Part shown: positions 1 through 16,612 of the stretch, piece by piece
How the letters are laid out: the number at the start of each line of letters is the position of its first letter
How positions within the stretch are numbered: position 1 is the stretch's first letter
Source: an uncultured Paracoccaceae bacterium
Lineage (GTDB): Bacteria > Pseudomonadota > Alphaproteobacteria > Rhodobacterales > Rhodobacteraceae
DNA: 64,000 nt
Direction of reading: 5' to 3'
NCBI GenBank assembly: GCA_947495795.1
Contig: CANMAI010000001.1
Coordinates: 186,001-250,000 of the forward strand
The notes under the pieces: generated by a model
The model's input: the letters and a program-made list of their open reading frames with translations, nothing else
Database searches by the model: none
What the model was told of the DNA's origin: nothing
Made by a program: the position numbers and the translations under genes

Positions 1-48
1 AAGTGTTGAGCCCATTAGACCGAGATGTTTGCGGCGTGTGATTTTCAT
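1..48 (-). CDS. Partial gene: start of an exported, Tat-type protein
   Basis: Only the first 16 codons lie in the window; the rest continues beyond the left edge. The predicted start reads M-K-I-T-R-R-K-H-L-G-L-M, which looks like the twin-arginine part of a Tat signal peptide (RR followed by a hydrophobic stretch). A clear Shine-Dalgarno, GAGGAG, lies about 7 bases before the ATG at 48. It points the same way as the photosynthesis operon and starts about 115 bp beyond the hemA stop. The product cannot be identified from 16 residues. Confidence 0.6.
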   Translation of the reverse strand, partial: MKITRRKHLGLMGSTL

Positions 49-163
49 TATCGTCTCCTCATTTCAATCGTTCATTTACTCACTTAACGGACTCAACACG
101 TAAATCGAGGGCCAGTTCCGAAAATTTACCAAATTGCCATGGATGTGACCGTTTGTGACAAGC

Positions 164-1378
164 TTAGGCAACTGCACGTGCGAGAGCGCAATGCTTCCAG
201 AGTTCTCCCAGTGCGAAGACGAGGTGCTCTATATCCGCATCCGTGTGCATGGGGCCCGGAGTGAACCGCAGGCGCTCCGTACCCTTTGGCACTGTGGGAT
301 AGTTGATGGGCTGCACATAGACACCGTATTCATCCAGCATGACATCCGAGATCATCTTGCACTTGACCGGATCTTTGACCATCACCGGTACAATGTGGCT
401 GGGATTATCGATATGCGGGATGCCTGCCTTATCGAGAGCAGTGCGCAGTTTTGCTACCTGACGGCGCTGGCGCTGGCGCTCCATCTCGCTTTCCTTGAGA
501 TGCTTTATGGAGGCAAGCGCACCAGCAGCTACTGCAGGCGGCAGAGCGGTGGTGAAGATAAAGCCCGAGGCAAAGGACCGTATGAAATCGCAGAGCGCCG
601 CTGAGCCGGTAATGTACCCGCCCATCACACCAAACGCCTTACCAAGCGTGCCTTCGATGAGAGTGATGCGATCCATAAGGCCTTCACGTTCCGCCACACC
701 GGCACCGCGCGGACCGTACATGCCGACGGCATGGACTTCATCGATATAGGTCATCGCGCCAAATTCATCGGCGAGGTCGCAGACCTCCTTGATCGGGGCG
801 ATGTCTCCATCCATTGAATAGACCGATTCGAAGGCGATTATCTTGGTCGCATCGGGCGCGCATTCCTCCAGCTTCCGCCGCAGGTCCTCCATATCATTGT
901 GGTTCCAGATCTTCTTATCGCACTTGGCCTGGCGGATGCCCTCGATCATTGATGCGTGATTGAGCGCATCGGAGAGGATCACCGCGTTTGGCAATCGCGA
1001 ACCAAGGGTACCAAGGCTGGCCCAGTTGGAGACATAACCGGATGTGAATAGAAGCGCATCTTCCTTGTGATGAAGATCGGCCAATTCTCTTTCGAGCTGC
1101 ACGTGATAATGATTGGTGCCCGAAATGTTACGGGTACCGCCTGCACCTGCACCTGATTTTTCGAGTGTATCGTGCATCGCCTGCAGCACGGCCGGATGCT
1201 GGCCCATGCAGAGATAATCATTGGAGCACCAGACGGTGACATCGCGCTGTTCATCATCGGTGTGACGCACCGCTTTTGGATACGCGCCCTGATAGCGCTC
1301 CAGTTCCGCGAAGACACGATAATTGCCCTCTGACCGGAGAGTGGAAAGCTGGGCTTCAAACAGCGCGTCAAATTCCAT
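164..1378 (-). CDS. hemA: 5-aminolevulinate synthase
   Basis: A PLP enzyme that condenses glycine and succinyl-CoA to 5-aminolevulinate, the first step of the C4 route to haem and bacteriochlorophyll. It shows the glycine loop near residues 76-81, the S-x-D-x-x-N-H-A-S segment, and the T-L-G-K-A-F-G motif whose Lys (about residue 247) forms the Schiff base. The length of 404 aa matches alphaproteobacterial HemA. An ATG at 1396 is also possible, but the ATG at 1378 starts MEFDALF, which lines up with the Rhodobacter N-terminus, and overlaps puhE by only 11 bp. It is the last gene of the photosynthesis operon, so pigment precursor supply is co-transcribed with pigment genes. A second, housekeeping hemA may exist elsewhere. 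Confidence 0.95.
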   Translation of the reverse strand: MEFDALFEAQLSTLRSEGNYRVFAELERYQGAYPKAVRHTDDEQRDVTVWCSNDYLCMGQHPAVLQAMHDTLEKSGAGAGGTRNISGTNHYHVQLERELADLHHKEDALLFTSGYVSNWASLGTLGSRLPNAVILSDALNHASMIEGIRQAKCDKKIWNHNDMEDLRRKLEECAPDATKIIAFESVYSMDGDIAPIKEVCDLADEFGAMTYIDEVHAVGMYGPRGAGVAEREGLMDRITLIEGTLGKAFGVMGGYITGSAALCDFIRSFASGFIFTTALPPAVAAGALASIKHLKESEMERQRQRRQVAKLRTALDKAGIPHIDNPSHIVPVMVKDPVKCKMISDVMLDEYGVYVQPINYPTVPKGTERLRFTPGPMHTDADIEHLVFALGELWKHCALARAVA

Positions 1379-2189
1379 GGCGTCGTCTTTCTTCATTATC
1401 GATGGGCGTTATGTCATTTAAAGCGTCTTTTGGCGAGGGGAGAATCCAGCGCCACAAAGCCGCATCTGGCAGGGGAAGCACCATCATCCAGTGCTCAAAA
1501 AGGGCCAGCGCTGTCAGGCTGGCGAGAAGGATAAAGCCAATCTCTGCTCCTGAGCCTGCGGGAGCATCGATTGCGCGCTCGATCCAGCAGCCGGTAGCGA
1601 GGGTAAGGATAGTGATGCACCAGGGAAAAAAGGTGTTCATCGGTGCCTTGCGGAAATGGGTGGTGAGATGCCGGACAGGCCTTGGCAGGAACTCGTCGTT
1701 GATGTTGGGCACACCAAGATAGACGTTCAGCTTGGCGAAAATTCGGGCCACGAACAGGATCAGGAATGTAAGGATCGCCGTATGGTTTGGCTCACCCATT
1801 GAGAGCAAAGTGATGAGCACAATGGAAAGAACGAGCGCCATCTCGGAATAGGCAATAGCCCCCCATGCGCGAAGGAATCGCTCCAGTCCGTAAGTGTCTG
1901 GTGGGTTGGGTTTAGCGTTTGGGCCCGTAAGAACACCCGCGAGAAAGGCCATCTCAAACCAGCCCCAGACAAGGAGAGCGGATGTGAAGCCCACATAGGC
2001 CCCCTTTACGGAGGTGTCATCCAGCGAGGCTACGATGCCTGCGCAGCCCAGCATGAGTACCGGCACAGCCATGATAACGGACATGAGGTAGCCATCCGGC
2101 CCCGTCTTTTCCGCGCGGCTGACGATGAAGAGGATTGCTCCGGTGGAAAACCACCAAAGGAAAACGGCAAAGAGGGTTGCACCCAGCAT
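1368..2189 (-). CDS. puhE: PuhE, photosynthetic complex assembly membrane protein
   Basis: A polytopic inner-membrane protein of 273 aa with about seven or eight hydrophobic segments (for example residues 3-24, 35-53 and 63-84). It belongs to the PuhE (DUF3623) family found only with reaction-centre genes. In Rhodobacter, PuhE affects reaction-centre and bacteriochlorophyll levels; its biochemical activity is unknown. The ATG at 2189, with GGGAG seven bases upstream, was chosen over the GTG just before it. It lies between acsF and hemA, the usual order in Rhodobacterales. Confidence 0.92.
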   Translation of the reverse strand: MLGATLFAVFLWWFSTGAILFIVSRAEKTGPDGYLMSVIMAVPVLMLGCAGIVASLDDTSVKGAYVGFTSALLVWGWFEMAFLAGVLTGPNAKPNPPDTYGLERFLRAWGAIAYSEMALVLSIVLITLLSMGEPNHTAILTFLILFVARIFAKLNVYLGVPNINDEFLPRPVRHLTTHFRKAPMNTFFPWCITILTLATGCWIERAIDAPAGSGAEIGFILLASLTALALFEHWMMVLPLPDAALWRWILPSPKDALNDITPIDNEERRRHGI

Positions 2190-2244
2190 CACAATGCTCC
2201 CACGAAAACGGAGACGTATGAGGTATGCAGGGTGCTATGCTTCA

Positions 2245-3312
2245 TCAGTAAGCCGGTACCATGTGGCTGCTTTCCGGCACGGTATTGCGCTTGACGGGCA
2301 GGAAATAGAGCTGAAGGAAGGTAACCCCGGCCCGCGCCATCGCCCATTTGTGGCGGAACCAGCCGCCCACACCACCAGCCTTCACGGCGGCTTCCGCCTC
2401 AATGAAGATGGCGTTCATGCGACGCAGCAGCGGCAACCATTTCGGATGGTCGATATCGAGCTCAATCGGGAAGATCTGGCGGGCAATCTCAGATGTGGTA
2501 CGGAAGACCTTCTGGTCATACTCCTCGATGTCGATACCCAGCGCCTCATGAAATGCGGGGCGCGCATGATCGCGCACGAACATAGTGGCGTAGACGGCCA
2601 CGAGGAAAAAGCGGATCCACCAGACATTGCGGCCAGAGGTAAGCTTCGGGTCCGTCCGCATCAGGAGGGCGAAGGCCTCACCGTGGCTAAACTCGTCATT
2701 GCACCACTCCTCGAACCATTTGAAGATCGGGTGGAAGCGGTTTTCCGGGTGTTTTTCGAGGTGTCGGAAAATCGTGATGTAACGCGCATAGCCGATCTTC
2801 TCCGAGAGATACGTAGCGTAGTAGATGAACTTCGGCTTGAAATAGGTGTATTTCTTTGTCTTCGTCAGGAAGCCCAGATTTACACCAATCCCCGCCTCTT
2901 TGAGGGCGTCATTGATGAAGCCTGCATGACGCGCCTCATCCCGGCTCATATACTTGAACAGCTCGCAGATATCCGGGTTGGACCCGCGGCGCTTCATCTC
3001 CTTGTAGAGTACGCAGCCGGAGAATTCAGCCGTGAGTGATGACACGAGGAAATCAATCAGTTCGACACGGAGTTTCGGATCCAACGCGTCAAAATCGATC
3101 TCATCCCAGGCTTCTGTCTTCTTGAAGTGCTTCTTGTTCGGATCTGAACGCATCTGAGCGATCAGGCGATCCCACTCACCGCGTACCGGAGTGACATCAA
3201 TCGCATCCATCTCATCAAAATCGGTGGTGTAGAAGCGGGGATTGAGGAGCGTTGTCTCCTGCGCCATCTCGGTTGTCTTGGTAACGTTGGGGATATCGGA
3301 ATAGGCGTTCAT
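2245..3312 (-). CDS. acsF: Mg-protoporphyrin IX monomethyl ester oxidative cyclase, aerobic type
   Basis: A diiron monooxygenase (355 aa) that forms the fifth (E) ring of bacteriochlorophyll using O2. Carboxylate/His iron ligands are visible as D-E-A-R-H (residues 125-129) and D-E-F-S-H (206-210). The ATG at 3312 overlaps the stop of the small upstream gene (ATGA) and follows GAGGAG. An O2-dependent AcsF, with no BchE in this window, fits an aerobic anoxygenic phototroph, although a bchE elsewhere is not excluded. In well-studied species AcsF needs an accessory subunit such as BciE; none is recognised here. Confidence 0.96.
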   Translation of the reverse strand: MNAYSDIPNVTKTTEMAQETTLLNPRFYTTDFDEMDAIDVTPVRGEWDRLIAQMRSDPNKKHFKKTEAWDEIDFDALDPKLRVELIDFLVSSLTAEFSGCVLYKEMKRRGSNPDICELFKYMSRDEARHAGFINDALKEAGIGVNLGFLTKTKKYTYFKPKFIYYATYLSEKIGYARYITIFRHLEKHPENRFHPIFKWFEEWCNDEFSHGEAFALLMRTDPKLTSGRNVWWIRFFLVAVYATMFVRDHARPAFHEALGIDIEEYDQKVFRTTSEIARQIFPIELDIDHPKWLPLLRRMNAIFIEAEAAVKAGGVGGWFRHKWAMARAGVTFLQLYFLPVKRNTVPESSHMVPAY

Positions 3313-3605
3313 AGCGTGATCTCCTCTGAGAATGCGAACTCACACAATTCCATGAACTCAAAATCACCTGTCAGCTTTGTCCAGGTGCGTTCCAGCCAAT
3401 TGGCGCGGGTGATGGTGGCGGTGCGGTCCTCGGTGATCACCTCGCCATACGCGGCCATGATCGGCGCGCCGTGCACCAGCACTTCATCGCCAGGATTGAT
3501 AACGGCACCGTTGTTGAAGCGCACATGCGCGTGGAGACTCTCAAACAAATGGCTGACTTCTACCGTACAGGGGGCATCTTCCTTTGCCCGCGTGAACAAT
3601 CCCAT
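3309..3605 (-). CDS. Small conserved photosynthesis-cluster protein of unknown function
   Basis: A soluble-looking 98-aa protein between puhC and acsF, with no signal peptide or membrane segment. The start is the ATG at 3605 (M-G-L-F-T-R), not the upstream in-frame codon, because AGGAGAGAG lies just before it. The stop overlaps the acsF start by 4 bp, so the two are probably translationally coupled. An unnamed small gene is common at this position in Rhodobacterales clusters. A beta-rich middle (E-V-L-V-H-G-A-P, then E-V-I-T-E-D) is visible, but I do not recognise a characterised domain. Coupling to acsF suggests a role near the cyclase or reaction-centre assembly, which is inference only. 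Confidence 0.85.
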   Translation of the reverse strand: MGLFTRAKEDAPCTVEVSHLFESLHAHVRFNNGAVINPGDEVLVHGAPIMAAYGEVITEDRTATITRANWLERTWTKLTGDFEFMELCEFAFSEEITL

Positions 3606-3621
3606 CTCTCTCTCCTCTCTG

Positions 3622-4095
3622 TTACCCGTTGGCTGCATCCAGAACCGCGTTCCAATGGCGCGCGTTATCCTGGCCGAAGCCTACAAGGTTGATTTTCCAA
3701 CCCGATGCATCATCCCGAAGACCAATGCGGCCGTCGGCAAAGCGGATGAGTGCGATGGGTGGGTTCTCTGTAATATTTGTTTTCTTCCTGTTGAAATCCA
3801 AAGCATTGCGAACGACGGTTATAAAGCCTCGCTCTGTTGCAGGGTGATCGAAAAGAACCGTCCCGTCCATATCTGTGACAATAGTTCCACCATCGCCCCG
3901 GTCTTTGATCTGGATCATGAGGGTCTGCACCGGGGCCGCCGCGTGCCGCAGTGCAGAGGGCTCACGCCCCGAAAGCACCGCAAAAACGGTGAGTGACAGT
4001 GCGAAAAGTACGAGGGCTGCCATTCCGATCAGAAGGGCCCGGGGCACAAGCTGATCATGATCTGAAACGAGCTTGGCGTGATTGTTGGCTTGCAT
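3622..4095 (-). CDS. puhC: PuhC, photosynthetic complex assembly protein
   Basis: A 157-aa protein with a short cytoplasmic N-terminus, one membrane segment (about residues 18-40, L-L-I-G-M-A-A-L-V-L-F) and a periplasmic domain. PuhC is required for normal levels of reaction-centre/LH1 complexes in Rhodobacter. The longest frame opens with a GTG at 4110, but the ATG at 4095 (M-Q-A-N-N-H) has GGGAGGGA upstream and sits 11 bp after the puhB stop, so it is preferred. Confidence 0.93.
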   Translation of the reverse strand: MQANNHAKLVSDHDQLVPRALLIGMAALVLFALSLTVFAVLSGREPSALRHAAAPVQTLMIQIKDRGDGGTIVTDMDGTVLFDHPATERGFITVVRNALDFNRKKTNITENPPIALIRFADGRIGLRDDASGWKINLVGFGQDNARHWNAVLDAANG

Positions 4096-4106
4096 CAGTC
4101 CCTCCC

Positions 4107-4748
4107 TCACTCGGCCGCGATAGGTTGGGCTGAAGGAGGCGTTACGGCAAGCTCGGACGTGATCTGTTCCACCCGCTTTTCGGCCGCTTCACCCAGAATG
4201 CGCGCTACGTTGGCGACATCAGGGATGGCGCGAAGTGTGGGCTGTGTGCGTTTCATCACCCAGGGGCGAACATGCGGCCAAAGGACAAGGTAGGAGAAGC
4301 GTGTATCTCCCTTAAGATCCAGGTGGATCGAGCCTGTGCCGTTTTTGGCAAGCGCGAGATCGGCCTTGGAAATCCAGCGGAAGGGTATGTTGAGCGTGAT
4401 GTTCAACGCCGCACCAATGCGCATACCTACCCTGTGCGAGGTGATGGTATAAACGGTGGTTTTGGCAAATGCCCATGCGGAGAGGAGAATGATGGCAGAG
4501 AGGGCTGCCCCCAAGATCACATAGAAGCTGGCAGCACCGATGCCTGCCTGTACACCGAGATCTGCCGCAACAGCGCCGCCGCGCAAGACGGCAGCAATGC
4601 TAAAATAGCCGATCACCCAATGAATATTCATCGACGCCTTGGCCAGTTCCCATACTTTGGGCGCACCCTGCCAGAAGATCGTCTCACCCTCGGGAAGGGC
4701 TTCCGGCAGGCCTTTGACGGGCTCGATTTCAAAATCATCATGGGGCAT
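4107..4748 (-). CDS. puhB: PuhB, reaction-centre assembly factor
   Basis: A 213-aa membrane protein with two central hydrophobic segments (about residues 43-60 and 75-98) and a PH-like domain after them. Family members assist assembly of the reaction centre and act near PuhA. The start ATG at 4748 follows AAGGAGAGAG. It lies directly downstream of puhA and just before puhC, the order conserved across purple bacteria. Confidence 0.93.
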   Translation of the reverse strand: MPHDDFEIEPVKGLPEALPEGETIFWQGAPKVWELAKASMNIHWVIGYFSIAAVLRGGAVAADLGVQAGIGAASFYVILGAALSAIILLSAWAFAKTTVYTITSHRVGMRIGAALNITLNIPFRWISKADLALAKNGTGSIHLDLKGDTRFSYLVLWPHVRPWVMKRTQPTLRAIPDVANVARILGEAAEKRVEQITSELAVTPPSAQPIAAE

Positions 4749-4812
4749 CGGTCTCTCTCCTTACCGTTGCGGTTGCAATTTGTGCGTGGCGCCGCAGGCC
4801 ACGCACCTTGGC

Positions 4813-5547
4813 TCAGTTGGCGTACATCTCACCACCGGCGTAGTAGGCCGAGATCTTTTCCTCCTCGAGAAGCGTTACCTCCGTTGAGGATTTGGTAGTC
4901 GGAACACCAGCAAAATAACTGGCTGGCAGGGATTTAACTTTCACGCCGCCACTTGTAATCCGTGCCATTGTCATCGGGATCAGGCGCTTGCCACCGGATG
5001 TAAGCTCGACCTCAAGATAGCGGACCAGAAACTCGGGCTTGTCGAGCCACATGTCCGTGCACTTGCCCGCGACTTCGCCATCACGACCTAGCACATCCAT
5101 ACCGCGCGGGTCGCGACCTGCCGCGTGGGTAAATTCCGCATTGGCCGCCATCGGGCCGATCTTTGGATGGCCGTGACCATCAAGTTCCGGCCAATCCTGA
5201 CGCTCCGCCCATGCCGCTGGGCCAACACCATCTTCCAGCGGGTTTCCCGTCGGCTCAAACGGATAGCCGTCGGACTGTAAAGTCCGCTCTAAAGCCAGTT
5301 CGCGTGTTTCTACCCGGTCTTCCGGAACAGTAACGTCGCCGCGCCCGTGGGGCATCTTGAAGGTCTTGGGATCCGGCACCGGATAGGGGCCCTGATTGGG
5401 CGCGGTTTCGCCATCGTCATTCACAAGCGGATAGCCTTCGCGCATATTCTCGCGCTGAAGGTAGATGATGAGCCCCGCGAAGAAGACCCAAAAGGCATAA
5501 AGCGCCAGCTGAGCAAGGTCGAAATTTCCGAAAAATGTCTCTGACAT
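4813..5547 (-). CDS. puhA: Photosynthetic reaction centre H subunit
   Basis: The H subunit caps the cytoplasmic face of the L/M reaction-centre core and guides protons to QB. The 244-aa product starts M-S-E-T-F-F-G with a single transmembrane helix at about residues 12-30, followed by [10 protein letters not shown], typical of PuhA, and a PRC-barrel cytoplasmic domain. The ATG at 5547 is chosen because AAGGAGC lies 8 bases upstream; the longer frame would extend into lhaA. pufL and pufM are not in this window. Confidence 0.96.
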   Translation of the reverse strand: MSETFFGNFDLAQLALYAFWVFFAGLIIYLQRENMREGYPLVNDDGETAPNQGPYPVPDPKTFKMPHGRGDVTVPEDRVETRELALERTLQSDGYPFEPTGNPLEDGVGPAAWAERQDWPELDGHGHPKIGPMAANAEFTHAAGRDPRGMDVLGRDGEVAGKCTDMWLDKPEFLVRYLEVELTSGGKRLIPMTMARITSGGVKVKSLPASYFAGVPTTKSSTEVTLLEEEKISAYYAGGEMYAN

Positions 5548-5560
5548 CTGAGTGCTCCTT

Positions 5561-6991
5561 TCAGGAAGGGAATTCTGCGAGACCGAACTTCTGGTCTGCG
5601 ACAGGTTTCGGGCGGCCCACCCGCACAAGCGGACCGATTGCCACGAGTGTGGCGAAGAGGATGGCTATTTCGATGTGATAGACCATCGTGTAGCCGATGA
5701 AGGGTGTATTGAGGCCGGGCCCGAGAGCGCCGGTTGAGGCGATTTGTGTGACGCCATCCCGGATCGTACCACCAAGAGCGATGCCGACACCCGCCGCCGT
5801 GGCCTGTGCGGCACCCCATGCACCAAGTGCCAGGCCCGCGCCAGCGGAGGTGGTTTTTGAAAGCATCATGGCTGAAGTAAGGGTGGAGACTGCAAAGAGA
5901 CCGGCACCGTAGCCGATCATCGCCGCGCCCGCGTAGAAAAGTGTGGCTGTCTCGAACGGTGCTGAAAAGACGATGGCCGAGAAAGCGACGACGCCTGCCA
6001 TGCAAGCTTGAGCGGCCAGACGAACGGGGTCTGCACCGTTTGCCAGCCAGCGAGCGGCAAGTGCAAAGCCGATCAGTGCACCACCTGCCCAAAGTGCCGT
6101 GACAAGAGTGGTGGCAGCTACGGAGAGCCCGAGGATCTGGCCGCCATAGGGCTCAAGAAGAACGTCCTGCATTGAGAAGGCGCAAGTACCAAGCGCAACA
6201 ACCGCAAGCAGGCGCCCGGCCTGCCCACCGGACATGAGATCTGCCCAAGCTTCCCGGAAAGCAGGCCGAGGAACAGCCCGCTCTTCGCGGCTCATCGGAG
6301 CCATCTGCTCCTGCTTCCAGAGCGCGATGACGTTGAGCAGGAGCGTCATGACAGCCGCGCCCTGCACGACCTGAATGAGCCGGAACTTGGAGAAATCCGA
6401 GAGGAGCCAGCCGAACACAAGCGCGCTAATGCCCATGCCCACGAGGAACATAACGTAGAGGAGTGCAACGACACGTGGGCGGGTCTCGTCCGTTGCCTTG
6501 TCAGACGCCAGCGCAAGGCCAGCGGTTTGCGTCATGTGAAGGCCAAGGCCTGTCATTACGAAAGCGACGGCCGCAAAGGCCTCTCCGGCCCATTCCGGGC
6601 CGTGGGTTTGATCGCCTGACAGCAGGATCAGAGAGAAGGGCATGATGGCAAGGCCGCCGAACTGATAAAGCGTGCCAAACCAGAGATAGGGCACACGTTT
6701 CCAGCCGATGGCGGATTTGTGTGTGTCTGACCGGAAGCCAAGAAGCGCGCGGAAGGGTGCGACCAGAACGGGGAGTGCGATCATGATCGCAACCAGCATC
6801 GCCGGTACCGACAGTTCCACGATCATGACGCGGTTGAGCGTACCAAGAAGCATAACTGTGGCCATACCGACAGAGACCTGGAAGAGCGAGAGGCGGAGAA
6901 GCCGGCCGATGGGCAAGCCTTCGCTGGCCGCATCTGCAAAGGGCAGCATATTGAGCGTAAATTGAGTCAGCGGATGCCGCTCTTTGCTCAT
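5561..6991 (-). CDS. lhaA: LhaA, light-harvesting 1 assembly protein (BCD/PucC-type MFS)
   Basis: A 476-aa protein with about twelve membrane helices, of the bacteriochlorophyll-delivery branch of the major facilitator superfamily (LhaA/PucC). The loop motif [17 protein letters not shown] near residues 75-91 is characteristic. It is needed for LH1 assembly, probably by handling pigment. Its start overlaps the bchM stop (ATGA) and it ends 13 bp before puhA, the usual arrangement. Confidence 0.93.
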   Translation of the reverse strand: MSKERHPLTQFTLNMLPFADAASEGLPIGRLLRLSLFQVSVGMATVMLLGTLNRVMIVELSVPAMLVAIMIALPVLVAPFRALLGFRSDTHKSAIGWKRVPYLWFGTLYQFGGLAIMPFSLILLSGDQTHGPEWAGEAFAAVAFVMTGLGLHMTQTAGLALASDKATDETRPRVVALLYVMFLVGMGISALVFGWLLSDFSKFRLIQVVQGAAVMTLLLNVIALWKQEQMAPMSREERAVPRPAFREAWADLMSGGQAGRLLAVVALGTCAFSMQDVLLEPYGGQILGLSVAATTLVTALWAGGALIGFALAARWLANGADPVRLAAQACMAGVVAFSAIVFSAPFETATLFYAGAAMIGYGAGLFAVSTLTSAMMLSKTTSAGAGLALGAWGAAQATAAGVGIALGGTIRDGVTQIASTGALGPGLNTPFIGYTMVYHIEIAILFATLVAIGPLVRVGRPKPVADQKFGLAEFPS

Positions 6992-7668
6992 TGCTTGCGG
7001 ACCTCCATCGACTGGCTGATATAGAAGCCGGATTTGACGCGCGTGCCCTCTCTCAGAGAAAGCGTTTCATGCAGATGCTTTGCAAGTTGCTTCTGGCTGG
7101 TTGGCACGATCGCTGGCGAACGATCACCATGTGGGAAGAGTTTGCCCGCTATATGCATCGCACGAAGGGCCGGTGTGTCTGGCGCTACCGTAAACACAAT
7201 CGCCTGACGCGCCCGAACAGCGAGTTTGGAGAGCGCCTCTGCGGCGTCTACCGGGCGATAGTGGATGAGGCTGTCCATCGCGACGATATAGTCAAAGCTC
7301 CCAAAGGATGGATCAAGCATGTCACCTGTGCAGTATGTGATCTGACTTTGCAGAGCCTCGGGTGTTGTCTTGGTAGCCATATCGAGAAGGTTGGGTGATA
7401 TATCCACACCCACGACCTCCGCACCGTTGGCCGCCAGTTCGTGGGAGAGTTGCCCGGCCCCGCAACCGGCATCGAGAACGCGGCAGCCGGTAAGATCCTC
7501 TGGCAGACGTGCGAGCAACGCCTTGCGCATCGCTGTACGGCCCGCACGAACCGTTTCGCGAATGCGCGAAACCGGCGCATCCGACATCAGACGTTTCCAG
7601 GCCTCATTGGCAGTGCCATCGAAATAGGTCTCGAGCTTGCCGCGTGTGGTTTGGTATGTGCTGCTCAT
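6988..7668 (-). CDS. bchM: Mg-protoporphyrin IX O-methyltransferase
   Basis: A SAM-dependent methyltransferase (226 aa) that methylates the C13 propionate of Mg-protoporphyrin IX, between BchH and AcsF in the pathway. The SAM-binding motif V-L-D-A-G-C-G-A-G-Q-L-S lies near residues 64-75, with the E-V-V-G-V-D-I-S acidic loop after it. It starts immediately at the bchL stop and overlaps lhaA by 4 bp. Confidence 0.95.
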   Translation of the reverse strand: MSSTYQTTRGKLETYFDGTANEAWKRLMSDAPVSRIRETVRAGRTAMRKALLARLPEDLTGCRVLDAGCGAGQLSHELAANGAEVVGVDISPNLLDMATKTTPEALQSQITYCTGDMLDPSFGSFDYIVAMDSLIHYRPVDAAEALSKLAVRARQAIVFTVAPDTPALRAMHIAGKLFPHGDRSPAIVPTSQKQLAKHLHETLSLREGTRVKSGFYISQSMEVRKQ

Positions 7669-15486
<7,818 letters not shown>

Positions 15487-15516
15487 GACTCCCCCTTACG
15501 CACTGGCCTTCTCATG

Positions 15517-15534
15517 TGTCAGCCTAGCTTTACA
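15517..15534. promoter_or_regulatory. PpsR/CrtJ-type operator, proximal to bchF
   Basis: A perfect TGT-N12-ACA palindrome, TGTCAGCCTAGCTTTACA; flanking bases extend it to TGTGT...ACACA. This is the known binding pattern of the PpsR/CrtJ repressor. It lies 31-48 bp upstream of the bchF ATG and covers the proposed -10 hexamer. ppsR itself is about 1 kb away on the other strand. Confidence 0.8.
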
Positions 15535-15550
15535 CATTGGAAGATGTCAA
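15521..15550 (-). promoter_or_regulatory. Candidate sigma70-type promoter of the bchF operon
   Basis: Reading toward bchF, a consensus -35 TTGACA (15550-15545) is followed after 18 bp by TAGGCT (15526-15521), a weak -10. The -35 lies in the distal PpsR-like site and the -10 in the proximal one, which would let bound repressor block polymerase. The transcription start has not been mapped here. Confidence 0.5.
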
Positions 15551-15562
15551 CTAATAGTTACG
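15545..15562. promoter_or_regulatory. Imperfect second PpsR-like site
   Basis: TGTCAACTAATAGTTACG matches TGT-N12-ACA at five of six conserved bases (ACG instead of ACA). It starts 10 bp after the perfect site. PpsR often binds two neighbouring palindromes cooperatively, so the pairing supports it, but the mismatch makes it weaker on its own. Confidence 0.5.
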
Positions 15563-15780
15563 TTTCGAGGCGTATAGTTAGCAGTCGCTTTTGGTCGTAA
15601 TTATATATTTTTATCAAATAGTTAAAGGAAAGCTGACCGCTGACGTGTCTAGAAGTTGAACCTGTCAAAGAAAATTGTCGTCATACTAATTTGACATTGT
15701 ATATCCAGCATGGTTTTTTGAAAGAGCATGTCAGTGCCTTAGGGCGGTGATGTGCATTTGTTCCGTTGACGGAGATGCGC

Positions 15781-16551
15781 ATGTCATTGCTGGAGCTTAT
15801 TGCACAGCGCGCGCCACCCGTCGCTGATGGGTTACAGCTCTCGGATTTCCTAGCCGAGACAGCGTTGGTCGCATTGGCGGAGGGTCACGACGTTAAGTCT
15901 CGGCCGCTGATCGCGCGGCACTTTGCGCGTGTTCTTATGGAAGACAGCGCGTTGAATGCAGATATTCTGGTGGGTAATCTGCTTGAGCAGGGCGTTCCTC
16001 TAGATCGTATCATCTCTCAATATATCCCTGAAGTTGCCAGGCTACTTGGAAAGCAGTGGGAAGATGATGAGATCAGCTTTTCGCAAGTGACCCATGCCTG
16101 TGGACACTTACTGAAGTTGTTGCATGATTTGGGCAGCCCGCGGCCACTGCACCGCGTTCCGGCATTGGACAGACCGCGCGCCCTGCTGCTGCGCCCGGAT
16201 GCCGAAACCCACTTTCTCGGCCTTATGATCGTTGCGTCGCAACTCCGTCAAGAGGGGTGGCTTATCAAGCTGGATCTAACGGGTGATATCGACAAAATAG
16301 CGCAAACACTGAAAACTGATACATTTGACTTTGTGGGCATCACTCTTGGCACAAAGAGAGCGTCCCATTCTGCCGAAGCTCTCATCCGAAGGGTTCGTGG
16401 TGCAGTACCGAAGGCCCGCATCGCTCTTGGTGGCAAGATCAACGAAACCGAACCCGGTCTCTCGCGCGAGCTTGGAGTTGACATAGCCATCCGACAGTCT
16501 GAAAAGATCGCCGACCAACTCAGTGAGCACATGCAGATCGGAGCTGTTTGA
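15781..16551 (+). CDS. ppaA: PpaA/AerR, B12-dependent photosynthesis regulator
   Basis: A 256-aa regulator with an N-terminal helical domain (residues 1-115) and a C-terminal cobalamin-binding-type domain (about 130-255). E-T-H-F-L-G at 142-147 contains His144, matching the B12-ligating His145 described in Rhodobacter capsulatus AerR. AerR/PpaA binds cobalamin and relieves CrtJ/PpsR repression. Upstream TTG (15766) and ATG (15775) codons are in frame, but GGAG is correctly spaced only for the ATG at 15781. It is divergent from bchF and upstream of ppsR, as in other Rhodobacterales. Confidence 0.9.
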   Translation: MSLLELIAQRAPPVADGLQLSDFLAETALVALAEGHDVKSRPLIARHFARVLMEDSALNADILVGNLLEQGVPLDRIISQYIPEVARLLGKQWEDDEISFSQVTHACGHLLKLLHDLGSPRPLHRVPALDRPRALLLRPDAETHFLGLMIVASQLRQEGWLIKLDLTGDIDKIAQTLKTDTFDFVGITLGTKRASHSAEALIRRVRGAVPKARIALGGKINETEPGLSRELGVDIAIRQSEKIADQLSEHMQIGAV

Positions 16552-16612
16552 TGTTCGGCATGCTCGACCTGAGATTACGATTGATAGCAATCCGGCAAAG
16601 CAAGGATCGGAC

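Noticed and set aside
150-168. TGT...ACA pair after hemA, a possible PpsR site
   Set aside because: The spacing is 11 bp, not 12, and it lies after the last gene of the operon.
2125-3039. Plus-strand open frame of 304 codons opposite acsF
   Set aside because: Antisense to a strongly conserved enzyme, with no protein motif.
15676-15696. TGTC-N13-GACA inverted repeat upstream of ppaA
   Set aside because: The spacing does not fit the TGT-N12-ACA rule, and the nearby TTGACA has no usable -10 at 16-18 bp. It was not called as an operator or promoter.
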